DNA of 64,000 nucleotides from Acidimicrobiales bacterium (GCA_040219085.1 JAVJTC010000040.1:62001-126000); one strand, 5' to 3'; numbered from the stretch's first letter, positions 54,233 to 62,441 are shown. Notes: generated from the sequence alone by a model not told the origin. Numbers and translations: made by a program.

Positions 54233-55951
54233 GTGGTGCCGCCGCGCCGGGTCCGGGTCCTCCCGGATGTCGCGGTCATCGACAAGACGTTCGACTACGC
54301 CGTCCCGGACGCGTGGAACGACGGCCGCTCCGCCCGCCTCGCCGTCGGGTCGATGGTGCGTGTGGACCTCCACGGTCGTCGCGTCGCGGCGTGGGTCACC
54401 GAACTGGACCCGGAACCGGTGGCGGGGGTGGTCCTCAAGGACCTCTCGAAGCTCTCGGGCGCGGGTCCGTCCGCGGAGCAGGTGGACCTGGCCGCGTGGA
54501 TCGCGTGGCGCTGGGGTGGGCGGCGTGCGCCGGTACTGCGTGCCATGTCACCGCACCGGATGGTGGCCGCGCCGCGGCGCTCGTTGCCCGGAGCTTCGCG
54601 GCCGCCGACCGACGCGGCCGGCGAGACGGGCGTCCGCGTGGTCGAGATCCCGCCGGCGGGAGACCGGTGGCCGCTGATCACCGACCTCGTCAGCGGCGGA
54701 CGACCTCTGATCGTCGTGCCGTCGGTGGCCGACGCCGGCCGGCTCGCCCGTCGACTGCGGCGCGGCGGCGCCCACGTGGCGCTGCTGCCCGACGAGTGGG
54801 CCGCCGCGGCGGGTGGCGCCGTCGTCGTCGGCTCGCGTGCGGCGGCGGTCGGCCCGGTGAGCGGCATCACGTCGATCCTCGTCCTCGACGAACACGACGA
54901 GACGCTGCGGGAGGAGCGGGTTCCGACGTGGCACGCCCGCGACGTCGCCGTCGAACGGGCGCGCCGCCTCGGGATCCCGTGCGTACTGACGTCGCCGGTT
55001 CCGAGCCTCGAGGCGCGGGTGCTCGGCGAGGTGGTCCGCCCGGGTGCCGCGGAGCGCCGGGAGGGTTGGCCGGTGGTCGACACGATCGATCCCCGCGACG
55101 ACGACGCCGGCCCCGGCACGTTGTTCACCGAGGCCCTCGTCCGCCGGCTGCGTGAACACGACCGCTGCCTGTGCGTACTGAACCGCACCGGCCGGGCGGT
55201 CATGTTGGCCTGTTCACGCTGCGAGGAGATGGCCACGTGTGAGCGCTGCGATGCCGGCGTCGTCGAGAACGACGCCGGTGACCTGCAGTGCCGTCGCTGC
55301 GGCACGCAGCGGCCGGTGATCTGCACCAACTGCGGCGCCACGAAGATCCGCCGCCTCCGGCTCGGCGTATCCCGGGTCCGTGAAGACCTCCAGACCCTGC
55401 TGCGCGAGCCGGTCGGTGAGGTCACGGCGTCCTCGGAGGGGATCGGCGACGAGCGCGTTCTCGTCGGTACCGAAGCCGTTCTGCACCGCCTCGACGGCGT
55501 CGACCTGGTCGCGTTCCTGGACTTCGACCAGGAACTGCTCGCCACCCGCTACCGGGCGGCCGAGGAAGCCCTCGGTCTGATCGCCCGGGCGGCACGGCTC
55601 GTCGGGGGCCGGGGCGGTGGTGGGCGGGTGTTCGTCCAGTCGCGGCGCGGTGACGACCCCGTCCTGGAGGCGGCCCGCCGGGGCGACCCTTCGGTGGCCG
55701 CCGATGCCGACATGGAGCGTCGCCGTGAACTGGGCTTCCCGCCGTTCAGCGCTGACGCCGAGGTGTCAGGGGAGGCCGCGGCGGAGTTCGTCGCCCGACT
55801 CGGATCGCCCCTGGGCGTCGCGGTCATGGGCCCACTCGAAGACCGGTGGCTCCTACGGGGGACCGATCATGCGGTCCTCGCCGATGCCATCGCGGCGGTG
55901 GAGCGCCCCGGTGGTCGGCTGCGTATCGCCGTCGATCCGCCCCGCGTCTGA
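54233..55951 (+). CDS. priA: Primosomal protein N' (PriA), actinobacterial helicase-less form
   Basis: 572 residues from GTG 54233, far shorter than E. coli PriA (732). N-terminal DNA 3'-end-binding domain (RVRVLPDVAVIDKTFDYAVPD, GSMVRVDLHGRRVAAWVTEL), the helicase half is degenerate: no Walker A (GxxGxGKT) between the N-terminus and VVVGSRAAAVGPVSG, while LVLDEHDE survives from the DEEH box. Zinc module intact: CSRCEEMATCERC, CRRCGTQ, CTNCGA. Actinobacterial PriA proteins are known to lack helicase motifs, so this is the lineage's normal form. Probably a structural replication restart factor. Confidence 0.9.
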   Translation: MVPPRRVRVLPDVAVIDKTFDYAVPDAWNDGRSARLAVGSMVRVDLHGRRVAAWVTELDPEPVAGVVLKDLSKLSGAGPSAEQVDLAAWIAWRWGGRRAPVLRAMSPHRMVAAPRRSLPGASRPPTDAAGETGVRVVEIPPAGDRWPLITDLVSGGRPLIVVPSVADAGRLARRLRRGGAHVALLPDEWAAAAGGAVVVGSRAAAVGPVSGITSILVLDEHDETLREERVPTWHARDVAVERARRLGIPCVLTSPVPSLEARVLGEVVRPGAAERREGWPVVDTIDPRDDDAGPGTLFTEALVRRLREHDRCLCVLNRTGRAVMLACSRCEEMATCERCDAGVVENDAGDLQCRRCGTQRPVICTNCGATKIRRLRLGVSRVREDLQTLLREPVGEVTASSEGIGDERVLVGTEAVLHRLDGVDLVAFLDFDQELLATRYRAAEEALGLIARAARLVGGRGGGGRVFVQSRRGDDPVLEAARRGDPSVAADADMERRRELGFPPFSADAEVSGEAAAEFVARLGSPLGVAVMGPLEDRWLLRGTDHAVLADAIAAVERPGGRLRIAVDPPRV

Positions 55952-55971
55952 CAGCCGCCCGGCGGGGGCAT

Positions 55972-56487
55972 TCACCAGGACCGGCGCCGGACCTCCCAGA
56001 TGGCGATCGACGCGGCCGTGGCCACGTTGAGCGAGCCGACCTTGCCCAGTTGGGGCAGGTAGATCCCCGCGTCGCACTCCGCGAGGACCGTCTTGGATAC
56101 GCCGCGGTCCTCGTGGCCGATGACGAGACAGATGTCGCCGGACAGATCGGCTGCCTCCGCGGGTTCGGCCCCGTCGGCCAACTCCACGGCGACGATGCGG
56201 GCGCCGGCGGCCTTCTCGGCGGCGACAGCCTCCGCCGCGGTCCCGGCCGCCCAGGTGACGTAGCGGTCCGTACCCAGTGCGGTCTTCGCCACCTTCGGGT
56301 TCCGGGGTGTGGTCTCGGTGTCCGCGAACCAGATGTGGTCCACGCGGTAGCACGCTGCGGTTCGGATGATCCCGCCGACGTTGAACGGCCCCTGCACGGC
56401 GTCGAGGATGAGCGACAGCCGGGGGAGATCGCCGCGCCGCTGTTCGCGGTGGAGGCGCTTGAGTTCGGTGGACGTGAGTTGTCTCAC
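55972..56487 (-). CDS. SpoU-family (SPOUT) RNA 2'-O-methyltransferase
   Basis: 171 residues, GTG overlapping the stop of the adjoining methyltransferase gene. The trefoil-knot motifs are clear: GPFNVGGIIRTAACY (motif 1 with catalytic Arg), CLVIGHEDRGVS (motif 2) and LPQLGKVGSLNVATAASIAIWE (motif 3). No RNA-binding extension, so close to TrmL or minimal TrmH size. Target (tRNA or rRNA) cannot be told. Converges on priA with a 20-base gap. Confidence 0.88.
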   Translation of the reverse strand: MRQLTSTELKRLHREQRRGDLPRLSLILDAVQGPFNVGGIIRTAACYRVDHIWFADTETTPRNPKVAKTALGTDRYVTWAAGTAAEAVAAEKAAGARIVAVELADGAEPAEAADLSGDICLVIGHEDRGVSKTVLAECDAGIYLPQLGKVGSLNVATAASIAIWEVRRRSW

Positions 56488-57125
56488 GGGCGGACCTCCA
56501 GGATCCGGTAGCCCTGACGCGAACCGACACGCTCGACCGACCATCCCCGGCCCGTCATCCACTTCGCGAGCGAGTCGGCGCCGAGGTTGCGGTTCACGAC
56601 GAGCAGGGCACGGCCCTCGGGCGTGAGCCGTCCGATCCACGTCTCCAGGAGTTCGTGCAGCGCCGTCTTGCCCACCCGGATGGGCGGATTGGACCAGATC
56701 TCGTCGACGGAACCCTCCGGTACCTCGTCGGGGGTCATCGTCAGCACGGCCACGTCGGTGGCGGCGGCGTTCTCGGCGGTGAGGTCGAGCGCACGCCGGT
56801 TCACGTCCACCGCCCAGATCGTCGCGTCGGGGTGACGGCGGGCGAGGGTGACAGCGATGGGCCCGTAGCCACAGCCCAGGTCGACGATGGTGAGGGGCTT
56901 CTCGGAGGCGGGATCGCCGGACGGCGATCGGTCCGCGGTCACGAGAGGGCCCTCGGCGAGCAGGTACTTGGTCCCGGGATCGACGGCATCGCCCGCGAAG
57001 ACGCCGCTGTCGGTGGTCAGGTGCAGCGTGATGTCGGGCAGGGTGAGGTCAACCGTGCGGCGTCGGCTGGCGGCGTCGGGGTTCTCGGCGAAGTAGTGGT
57101 CGGTGCGGTCCGGGGTCGTGCCCAC
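56484..57125 (-). CDS. RsmC/RlmG-like class I methyltransferase
   Basis: 213 residues, GTG start. Reads HYFAENPDAASRRR, then LTLHLTTDSGVFAGDAVDPGTKYLL-like segment (the RsmC-family DSGVFS/D pattern), SAM-binding IVDLGCGYGPIAVTLARRHP, AVDVNRRAL, and the catalytic NPPx box as SNPPIRVGK. The family methylates guanine N2 in rRNA. Shares its promoter region with def: a TACCGT hexamer ends 6 bases before this GTG. Followed by the SpoU gene with overlapping stop/start. Confidence 0.88.
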   Translation of the reverse strand: MGTTPDRTDHYFAENPDAASRRRTVDLTLPDITLHLTTDSGVFAGDAVDPGTKYLLAEGPLVTADRSPSGDPASEKPLTIVDLGCGYGPIAVTLARRHPDATIWAVDVNRRALDLTAENAAATDVAVLTMTPDEVPEGSVDEIWSNPPIRVGKTALHELLETWIGRLTPEGRALLVVNRNLGADSLAKWMTGRGWSVERVGSRQGYRILEVRP

Positions 57126-57131
57126 GGGGTG

Positions 57132-57137
57132 ACGGTA
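57132..57137 (-). promoter_or_regulatory. Candidate -10 of the RsmC-like gene, sharing TA with the def -10
   Basis: On the minus strand TACCGT (57137 to 57132) ends 6 bases before GTG 57125. Its TA pairs with the TA of the plus-strand hexamer TAGCCT at 57136, so the two boxes overlap back to back. Confidence 0.45.
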
Positions 57138-57141
57138 GCCT
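57136..57141 (+). promoter_or_regulatory. Candidate -10 of a leaderless def transcript
   Basis: TAGCCT ends 7 bases before the def ATG (TGAGTGC between, no ribosome binding site). Confidence 0.5.
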
Positions 57142-57148
57142 TGAGTGC

Positions 57149-57673
57149 ATGTCCGGCTTCGCGATCCGTACCTACGGCGACCCCGTCCTTCGCTCCCGCG
57201 CCGCGGAGATCACCGAGATCGACGGGAAGCTCGCGGGTCTCACCGACGAGATGTTCGTCACCATGTACGACGCCCCCGGGATCGGCCTGGCCGCTCCGCA
57301 GGTCGGGATCCGCAAGCGTCTTTTCGTCTACGACTTCGGTGACGGGCCGGGCGTCCTGATCAACCCCGAGATCGTCGAGTCCGACGGCGAGTGGGTCTTC
57401 GACGAGGGGTGCCTGTCCGTTCCGGGCCTGTCGTGGGAGATCCTGCGCCCCAAGACCATCCACGTGACCGGGATCGACCTCGACGGCAACGAGGTCTCCA
57501 TCGAGGCCGACGAGCTGTTCTCCCGGCTCATCCAGCACGAGATCGACCACCTCGACGGGGTGCTGCTCGTGGAGCGTCTGGACGAGGACACCCGTCGTGA
57601 CGCCCTGAGGACCCTGCGTGAGGCGGATTTCAGTCGACCGCGTGAGTCGGCTTCAGGGTTGTCGCTGCCGTGA
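57149..57673 (+). CDS. def: Peptide deformylase
   Basis: 174 residues. Removes the formyl group from nascent proteins. All three motifs are intact: GIGLAAPQVG, EGCLSVPG (metal ligand Cys88) and QHEIDHLDG (His130, Glu131, His134). GTG of fmt overlaps its stop; the def-fmt-rsmB order is the common bacterial one. Confidence 0.97.
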   Translation: MSGFAIRTYGDPVLRSRAAEITEIDGKLAGLTDEMFVTMYDAPGIGLAAPQVGIRKRLFVYDFGDGPGVLINPEIVESDGEWVFDEGCLSVPGLSWEILRPKTIHVTGIDLDGNEVSIEADELFSRLIQHEIDHLDGVLLVERLDEDTRRDALRTLREADFSRPRESASGLSLP

Positions 57674-58569
57674 CCTCCCCGCCGGCCCCACCCCGGCGGA
57701 TCGCCTATCTCGGTTCTCCCGGTCTGGCCGTTCCTCCGTTGCGCGCCCTGGTCGACGCCGGGTTCGACGTCGCACTCGTCGTGACCCAGCCCGACCGCCG
57801 TCGCCGTCGTGGCGGGAAGGACGATCCGACCCCGGTCAAGGCCGCGGCGCTCGACCTCGGGATCCCGGTCAGCCACGACGTGGCCGATGTCGTCGACGCG
57901 GGCGTGGATCTCGGCGTGGTGGTCGCCTTCGGGCGGATCATCCCCGTCGATGTCCTCGACGCCGTCCCGATGGTCAACATCCATTTCTCGCTGCTGCCCC
58001 GCTGGCGTGGCGCGGCGCCGCTCGAGCGGGCGATCCTCGCCGGCGACGAGATGACCGGCGTGTGCCTCATGGACGTCGAGGAGACGCTCGACACCGGCGG
58101 CGTCTACGCCCGCCGCGAAGTGCCGATCGGCCCGCACGCGACGCTCGAGGACCTGCGGGGCGACCTCGTCGAAGCCGCGTGCGAGATGCTCGTGACCGAG
58201 TTGGGCACCGGTCTCGGTGAACCCGAGCCCCAGTCCGGTGAGGTCACCTGGGCCGAGAAGATACGCCGCGAGGACTACGAGATCGACTGGAGCCGCTCCG
58301 CCGTGGAGGTCGAGCGCATCGTCCGTCTCGGGCGGGCCTGGACCACCTGGCGCGAATCCCGGCTGGGCGTCGTGTCGGCCATGGCCCGCTCGGTCGACGA
58401 GTCCGAGGGTCGGACGCTGGCTCCCGGGGAGATCGACGGTGTGACCGTCGGGACCGGCGACGGCGTGCTCGTGCTGGCCGAGGTCAAGCCCGAGGGCAAG
58501 CGTGCCGTCGACGCCGCAGGTTGGGTGAACGGTGCCCGTCTCGAGCCCGGCGAGGTGTTCGGCACGTGA
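57670..58569 (+). CDS. fmt: Methionyl-tRNA formyltransferase
   Basis: 299 residues, GTG start. Formylates initiator Met-tRNA with 10-formyl-THF. RIAYLGSPGLAVPPLRALVDAG, the THF-site VNIHFSLLPRWRGAAPLERAI (catalytic Asn and His), DTGGVYARREVPI (catalytic Asp) and the linked C-terminal OB domain (EGRTLAPGEI..GDGVLVLAEVKPEGKR). Overlaps def and rsmB by 4 bases each. Confidence 0.96.
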   Translation: MTSPPAPPRRIAYLGSPGLAVPPLRALVDAGFDVALVVTQPDRRRRRGGKDDPTPVKAAALDLGIPVSHDVADVVDAGVDLGVVVAFGRIIPVDVLDAVPMVNIHFSLLPRWRGAAPLERAILAGDEMTGVCLMDVEETLDTGGVYARREVPIGPHATLEDLRGDLVEAACEMLVTELGTGLGEPEPQSGEVTWAEKIRREDYEIDWSRSAVEVERIVRLGRAWTTWRESRLGVVSAMARSVDESEGRTLAPGEIDGVTVGTGDGVLVLAEVKPEGKRAVDAAGWVNGARLEPGEVFGT

Positions 58570-59729
58570 CGGGCCCCGGAGAAGACGGCGCTCCGTCCCG
58601 GGAGGGACTCACCATCGAAGGTGGCGACAACGCCCGTGCGATAGCGCGGACCTGTCTGGTCCGGATCGACCAGAGCGGCGCCTTCGCCAACATCGTCGTG
58701 CCCCGCACCCTCGACGGGGTCCGGCTGTCCGACGCGGATCGCCGTTTCGTGACCCAGCTCGTCTACGGCACGACGCGGATGCGGCGGTCGTGCGATTGGC
58801 TGGTGGACCGCTTCATCACCCGGGAGGTGGAGCCCGAGGTGCGAGCGGTACTGCGGATGGGTGCGTTCCAACTCGTCCACCTCGGCGTGCCACCTCACGC
58901 CGCGGTGGACACGTCGGTGGAGATCGCCCCCAAGCGGGCCCGCGGCTTCGTGAACGCCGTCCTGCGCCGCGTGGCCGACGCCGGTCACGACTGGCCCGAC
59001 GACGGGATCCGGCTGAGCTACCCGGACTGGATCGTCCGCCGGCTCTGCGACGAACTCGGCCGCGAGGACGCCGTCGCGGCGCTCGAGAAGATGAACGAGG
59101 CCCCGGCCGTGACCGAGCGTGACGACGGCTACACCCAGGACACCGCGTCGCAGTGGGTGACGGCGGCGGTGGACGCGCAGCCAGGGGACCTGGTCGCCGA
59201 TGTCTGCGCAGCTCCCGGTGGCAAGGCGACAGGTCTCGCAGCCACCGGCGCCGCTGTCGTCGCGGCGGACCGACGGCCGAGCCGGGTCGGCCTCGTCGTC
59301 TCGAACGCGCAGCGCACCGGCGTCGAGTTGTCCGCGGTGGTGGCCGATGCCCGCCGTTCGCCCTACCGCTCGGGGGCCTTCGACCGGGTTCTGGTGGATG
59401 CCCCGTGTTCGGGCCTGGGCGTGCTGCGACGCCGCCCCGATGCCCGCTGGCGGATCGAGGAGTCCGACATCGTCGCGTTGGCGACACTGCAACACGAGAT
59501 CCTCTCCGAGGCGGCTGGACTCGTCGCACCGGGCGGGCGCCTCGTCTACAGCGTCTGCACCCTGGTGGAGGCGGAGACGGTGGACACCGCGGCGGTCGTG
59601 GCCGAGCGGGGAGGGTTCGAGCCGGTCGAGATCGGTGAGCCGTGGCGGCCGTGGGGGACAGGCGGAATCCTGCTGCCCCAGGACCACGACACCGACGGCA
59701 TGGCGCTGTTCGTCTGGCAGCGCGTCTGA
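58566..59729 (+). CDS. rsmB: 16S rRNA (cytosine-C5)-methyltransferase, RsmB/Sun family
   Basis: 387 residues, GTG at 58566 overlapping the fmt stop; an earlier codon at 58521 lies inside fmt. N-terminal NusB-like RNA-binding domain (DADRRFVTQLVYGTTRMRRSCDWLVDRF, VNAVLRRV), then the SAM domain: DVCAAPGGKATGLAA, DAPCSGLGVLRRRPDARW (Cys281) and YSVCTLVEAE (nucleophile Cys331). Normal length for the family. Confidence 0.94.
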   Translation: MTGPGEDGAPSREGLTIEGGDNARAIARTCLVRIDQSGAFANIVVPRTLDGVRLSDADRRFVTQLVYGTTRMRRSCDWLVDRFITREVEPEVRAVLRMGAFQLVHLGVPPHAAVDTSVEIAPKRARGFVNAVLRRVADAGHDWPDDGIRLSYPDWIVRRLCDELGREDAVAALEKMNEAPAVTERDDGYTQDTASQWVTAAVDAQPGDLVADVCAAPGGKATGLAATGAAVVAADRRPSRVGLVVSNAQRTGVELSAVVADARRSPYRSGAFDRVLVDAPCSGLGVLRRRPDARWRIEESDIVALATLQHEILSEAAGLVAPGGRLVYSVCTLVEAETVDTAAVVAERGGFEPVEIGEPWRPWGTGGILLPQDHDTDGMALFVWQRV

Positions 59730-59750
59730 GACGAGCGTTTCGTCATCAGA

Positions 59751-59813
59751 TTCCAGTTCGGTTCCAGCTGAGCTTGCTGAGGTTCCAGCCTGACGATTCA
59801 GCGCGATGCTGAG
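59751..59813. repeat. Short repeats TTCCAG x3 and GCTGAG x3
   Basis: The 122-base gap after rsmB contains TTCCAG at 59751, 59762 and 59783 and GCTGAG at 59767, 59776 and 59808. No -10 of the TANNNT-near-start kind and no terminator hairpin is seen. It may be an upstream control region for the following lipoprotein gene, or decayed sequence. Confidence 0.35.
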
Positions 59814-59851
59814 GGATTCCGGTGCCGAGGGGTTCGGGAAAGACAGGTCTG

Positions 59852-60388
59852 ATGAAGGACTCGACGACTTCCTGCGCCGCCGTGGTCGTCCTCACGTTGC
59901 TCGCGACGTCATGTGGCTCGGGCGACCCGACTGCTGACCACATGGACTGGGGTCCCCTCGCGGTCTACGACAGCGGTGAGGACGGCAACGCAGCCGGACT
60001 CGAAGGAGTACTGCGTATCGACGCGGCCTGCACCTATCTCGAGGCCCATGAGGTCGGTCCGGTCGAGGTCCTGCTCCTCTGGCCGGACGAGGGGGTCGAG
60101 TGGAACGAGGAATCGGGCACGGTCCGGTTCGAAACGCGGGAAGGTGAGGCGGTCACACTGCGCGACGGTGACCTCGTCGCCTTCGCAGGCGCGGGTTCGA
60201 CCTCCGATCTCGCCGACGAGCGCACACGCTGGATCGCCGCGCCTCAGCCGAGCTGTGACCAGGACACGGTCTGGTACATCGCCCCCCGAGTGGTCGTCCT
60301 GTCTCCCGACTCTCGCGACGAGACCTCGAGCGCCCGCCGAGATGTGTCAGACAGCGGTTCGCCGTCGATCGCCGAGGTCGACGGATGA
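59852..60388 (+). CDS. Lipoprotein of unknown function
   Basis: 178 residues from ATG 59852, chosen over GTG 59822 because MKDSTTSCAAVVVLTLLATSC is a compact lipoprotein signal with lipobox ATSC. The mature part is acidic, beta-rich in appearance, and contains two Cys (AACTYL, PSCDQD) that could form one disulfide. WYIAPRVVVLSP near the end. No family recognised. First of three overlapping genes for exported proteins. Confidence 0.75.
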   Translation: MKDSTTSCAAVVVLTLLATSCGSGDPTADHMDWGPLAVYDSGEDGNAAGLEGVLRIDAACTYLEAHEVGPVEVLLLWPDEGVEWNEESGTVRFETREGEAVTLRDGDLVAFAGAGSTSDLADERTRWIAAPQPSCDQDTVWYIAPRVVVLSPDSRDETSSARRDVSDSGSPSIAEVDG

Positions 60389-60852
60389 ACCCGCCGTCGT
60401 CAGCGACCCGCCGCAGGGTGGCCGTCACCCTCGTCGGTCTCGTCGCCGCATTCGCTGTGGCCGGGATCGTGTGGGAGGTCGTGGACGAGACCACCCAGGA
60501 GTGCCCGAACTGGAGTGACGAGGAGCGGGCTGTGTTCGCTCCATGGTTCGATGCCGATGGTGGGTGTCTCGACACTGAGGTCATCTGGTCGGGTGGATGT
60601 GAGGACGGTGACGACTACGACTACATAGTCGTGAACCACGACACGGTCGATGAGCACTGGTATCTGACCCGCGACGGCGGTGCGAGTAGAGGCGCCGGTG
60701 ACCCGTCGATGCTCGCCGAGGCGATCAACACGGGTTGGACACGTCGGGACGGAGCGACCTTGTGGATAGCTGACGACGACACCTTCGCCCTTGCCGTCGA
60801 CGGTGACCGGATCCTCTGGTACCGGGAGGTGCAGGGCGGTGGCTGTGGGTAG
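60385..60852 (+). CDS. Exported or membrane-anchored Cys-containing protein, unknown
   Basis: 155 residues, ATG overlapping the previous stop. RRRVAVTLVGLVAAFAVAGIVWEVV is an N-terminal signal anchor; no lipobox. The external part is acidic (Asp-rich) with four Cys (QECPNW, GGCLDTE, SGGCEDG, GGGCG) and several Trp. No family recognised. Coupled to both neighbours. Confidence 0.7.
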   Translation: MNPPSSATRRRVAVTLVGLVAAFAVAGIVWEVVDETTQECPNWSDEERAVFAPWFDADGGCLDTEVIWSGGCEDGDDYDYIVVNHDTVDEHWYLTRDGGASRGAGDPSMLAEAINTGWTRRDGATLWIADDDTFALAVDGDRILWYREVQGGGCG

Positions 60853-61513
60853 GCGGCTCGGTCTTGTCGTCGCGATCGCTCTCCTGGCGCTCGCGACTTC
60901 GTGCTCGGGCGGAGTTCATGACGTCGCGATTCTGCAGGCCGAAGTCCACGACTCGGGGCGGTCGCTGAGTCTCGGCATCGCGACCTGCAACGCGTCGGAC
61001 ATCGAGGTCGAGCTCGTCGAGAACGAGACCGCCGTCAACGTCGTGGTGAGCGCCGTAGGTGGCACCGGGGGCGACGACTGCATGGACCGTACGGCTGTCG
61101 AGCTCTTGATGCCACTGGGCGAGAGGGTGCTAGTCGACGACGTGACCGGGATGGAGGTCACCGTCTTCGACCCGGCCGCGCCGGATCCTGTCCTGGTCAG
61201 CTCGTGGACGTACGAGTTGCAGGTTGACGTCGTCGACGAGGAAGCGGTGCACGAGCAACCGAACGTACCCGTCGTCGAGTCGACCGAATCCGGTTTCGTG
61301 GTCCGCTGGGAGCCGCTGTGTGGCTGGGCTCAGGACGTCGACGTGAGCATCGTCGCGGACCGCAGCGGCATCGACGTTCGCATCGAGTACCCGGTCGGGG
61401 GTGATTGCCCGGCGGTTCCGATGCAGTCCGTCGTCACGTTCGAGACGACCGATCCGATCGCTTCCGAGAGGGTCGATGTCACCCTCGTTCCGGCAGAGGT
61501 TGCGGAGGGGTGA
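60839..61513 (+). CDS. Lipoprotein of unknown function
   Basis: 224 residues from GTG 60839, which has GGGAGG 9 bases upstream; GTG 60845 is the alternative. Signal GLVVAIALLALATSC with lipobox ATSC. The mature domain has four Cys (ATCNAS, DDCMD, PLCGW, GDCPAV), alternating hydrophobic strands, and looks like a beta-sandwich; no family recognised. Overlaps the previous gene by 14 bases. Confidence 0.72.
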   Translation: MAVGRRLGLVVAIALLALATSCSGGVHDVAILQAEVHDSGRSLSLGIATCNASDIEVELVENETAVNVVVSAVGGTGGDDCMDRTAVELLMPLGERVLVDDVTGMEVTVFDPAAPDPVLVSSWTYELQVDVVDEEAVHEQPNVPVVESTESGFVVRWEPLCGWAQDVDVSIVADRSGIDVRIEYPVGGDCPAVPMQSVVTFETTDPIASERVDVTLVPAEVAEG

Positions 61514-61535
61514 CGAACGGCTTGGCCCGGTGTGC

Positions 61536-61946
61536 TCAGACCGCGCCGATGTCCCTCAGCGCCAGGTAGCCGCCGACGAGGTCGGTCGCCCGGTGAAGAC
61601 CGAGTTGTCGCAGCGTCGCCGCCGCGAGGCTCGAGGAGTAGCCCTCGTGGCAGACGATCACGACCCGTTGGTCGTGGTCGGTGACCTCGGGGATGCGGTG
61701 CGGGCTCGCCGGGTCCAGCCGCCACTCGAGCACGTTGCGGTCGATCACGACTGCCCCTGGCAGGGCTCCGTACGTGTCGCGCTGTTCGACGGGGCGGGTG
61801 TCGACGACGAGCGCGCCGTCCTCGAACTCCGCAGCGAGCCCGGAGGGTTCGACGCGATCGAGCTGCGCCTGCGTCTCGGCGAGCAGATCGTCGATCGTGC
61901 GTCGCCCCACCGGTCCTGAACCGTGCATGGCTCGATGGTCCCACAT
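61536..61946 (-). CDS. Single-domain rhodanese
   Basis: 136 residues from ATG at 61946 (GTG 61949 and ATG 61928 are alternatives). Rhodanese pattern: GALVVDTRPVEQRDTYGALPGAVVIDRNVLEWRL, the active-site loop VIVCHEGYSSSLAAATL with the catalytic Cys, and LGLHRATDLVGGYLALRD. Sulfur-carrier enzyme; partner unknown. Convergent with the lipoprotein gene upstream in the window. Confidence 0.88.
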   Translation of the reverse strand: MWDHRAMHGSGPVGRRTIDDLLAETQAQLDRVEPSGLAAEFEDGALVVDTRPVEQRDTYGALPGAVVIDRNVLEWRLDPASPHRIPEVTDHDQRVVIVCHEGYSSSLAAATLRQLGLHRATDLVGGYLALRDIGAV

Positions 61947-61978
61947 CACCGGAGTCCGCCCCTACCTCAGACGTCCGC

Positions 61979-62395
61979 TCAGGTGGCCGCCGTCACTTCG
62001 ATCTCCACCATGAGTTCGGGGGACGCCAACGCCGCCACGCCGAGAACCGTCTGCGGGGGTGAGATGTGGGCGGGCTTGATCCAGTCCGCGTAGACGGCGT
62101 AGTTGGCCATGAAACCGGCGGTGTCGGTCGTGTAGAAGCGGATGAAGACGATGTTCGACCGCTCCATGTGGGCTTCGTGGAGGATGTCGTCGACGGCGGC
62201 GAGAGAAGCCTCCATCTGGCGCCTGATGTCGCCGACTCCCTCCACCCGCAGGCCATGGGGCGCGTCGGGATCCTCGACGAGGGCCGTCTGGCCGGCGCAG
62301 CGCAGAACACGGGTGGCGTCCTCGGTGATCTCGGCCTGGTTCATGGAGAAGGCGTCACCCCATGAGACCGGATTGATCGCAGTCCGCTTCATCAT
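61979..62395 (-). CDS. Rid-family protein lacking the RidA arginine
   Basis: 138 residues; two ATGs in tandem (62395, 62392) behind GAGGGG. YjgF/UK114 fold: VLRCAGQTALVEDPDAPHG, QMEASLAAVDDILHEAHMERSNIVFIRFYTTD, and PPQTVLGVAALASPELMVEIEVTA. In RidA the PxRS arginine binds the imine substrate; here that position is Gln115. So an imine deaminase role is doubtful and another Rid subfamily is likely. Transcribed away from the nitroreductase gene. Confidence 0.85.
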   Translation of the reverse strand: MMKRTAINPVSWGDAFSMNQAEITEDATRVLRCAGQTALVEDPDAPHGLRVEGVGDIRRQMEASLAAVDDILHEAHMERSNIVFIRFYTTDTAGFMANYAVYADWIKPAHISPPQTVLGVAALASPELMVEIEVTAAT

Positions 62396-62435
62396 CCCCC
62401 CCTCGTTCCCGGCTCCACAGCGCCCGGCCCTGACG

Positions 62436-62441
62436 ACACTA
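62436..62441 (-). promoter_or_regulatory. Possible -10 for the Rid-family gene
   Basis: On the minus strand TAGTGT, giving a leader of about 33 bases that ends in GAGGGGGG before the ATG. Confidence 0.35.

Noticed and set aside
54233-55951. priA as a truncated or decayed helicase gene
   Set aside because: Loss of the helicase motifs is the normal state of PriA in actinobacteria; the zinc module and N-terminal domain are complete.
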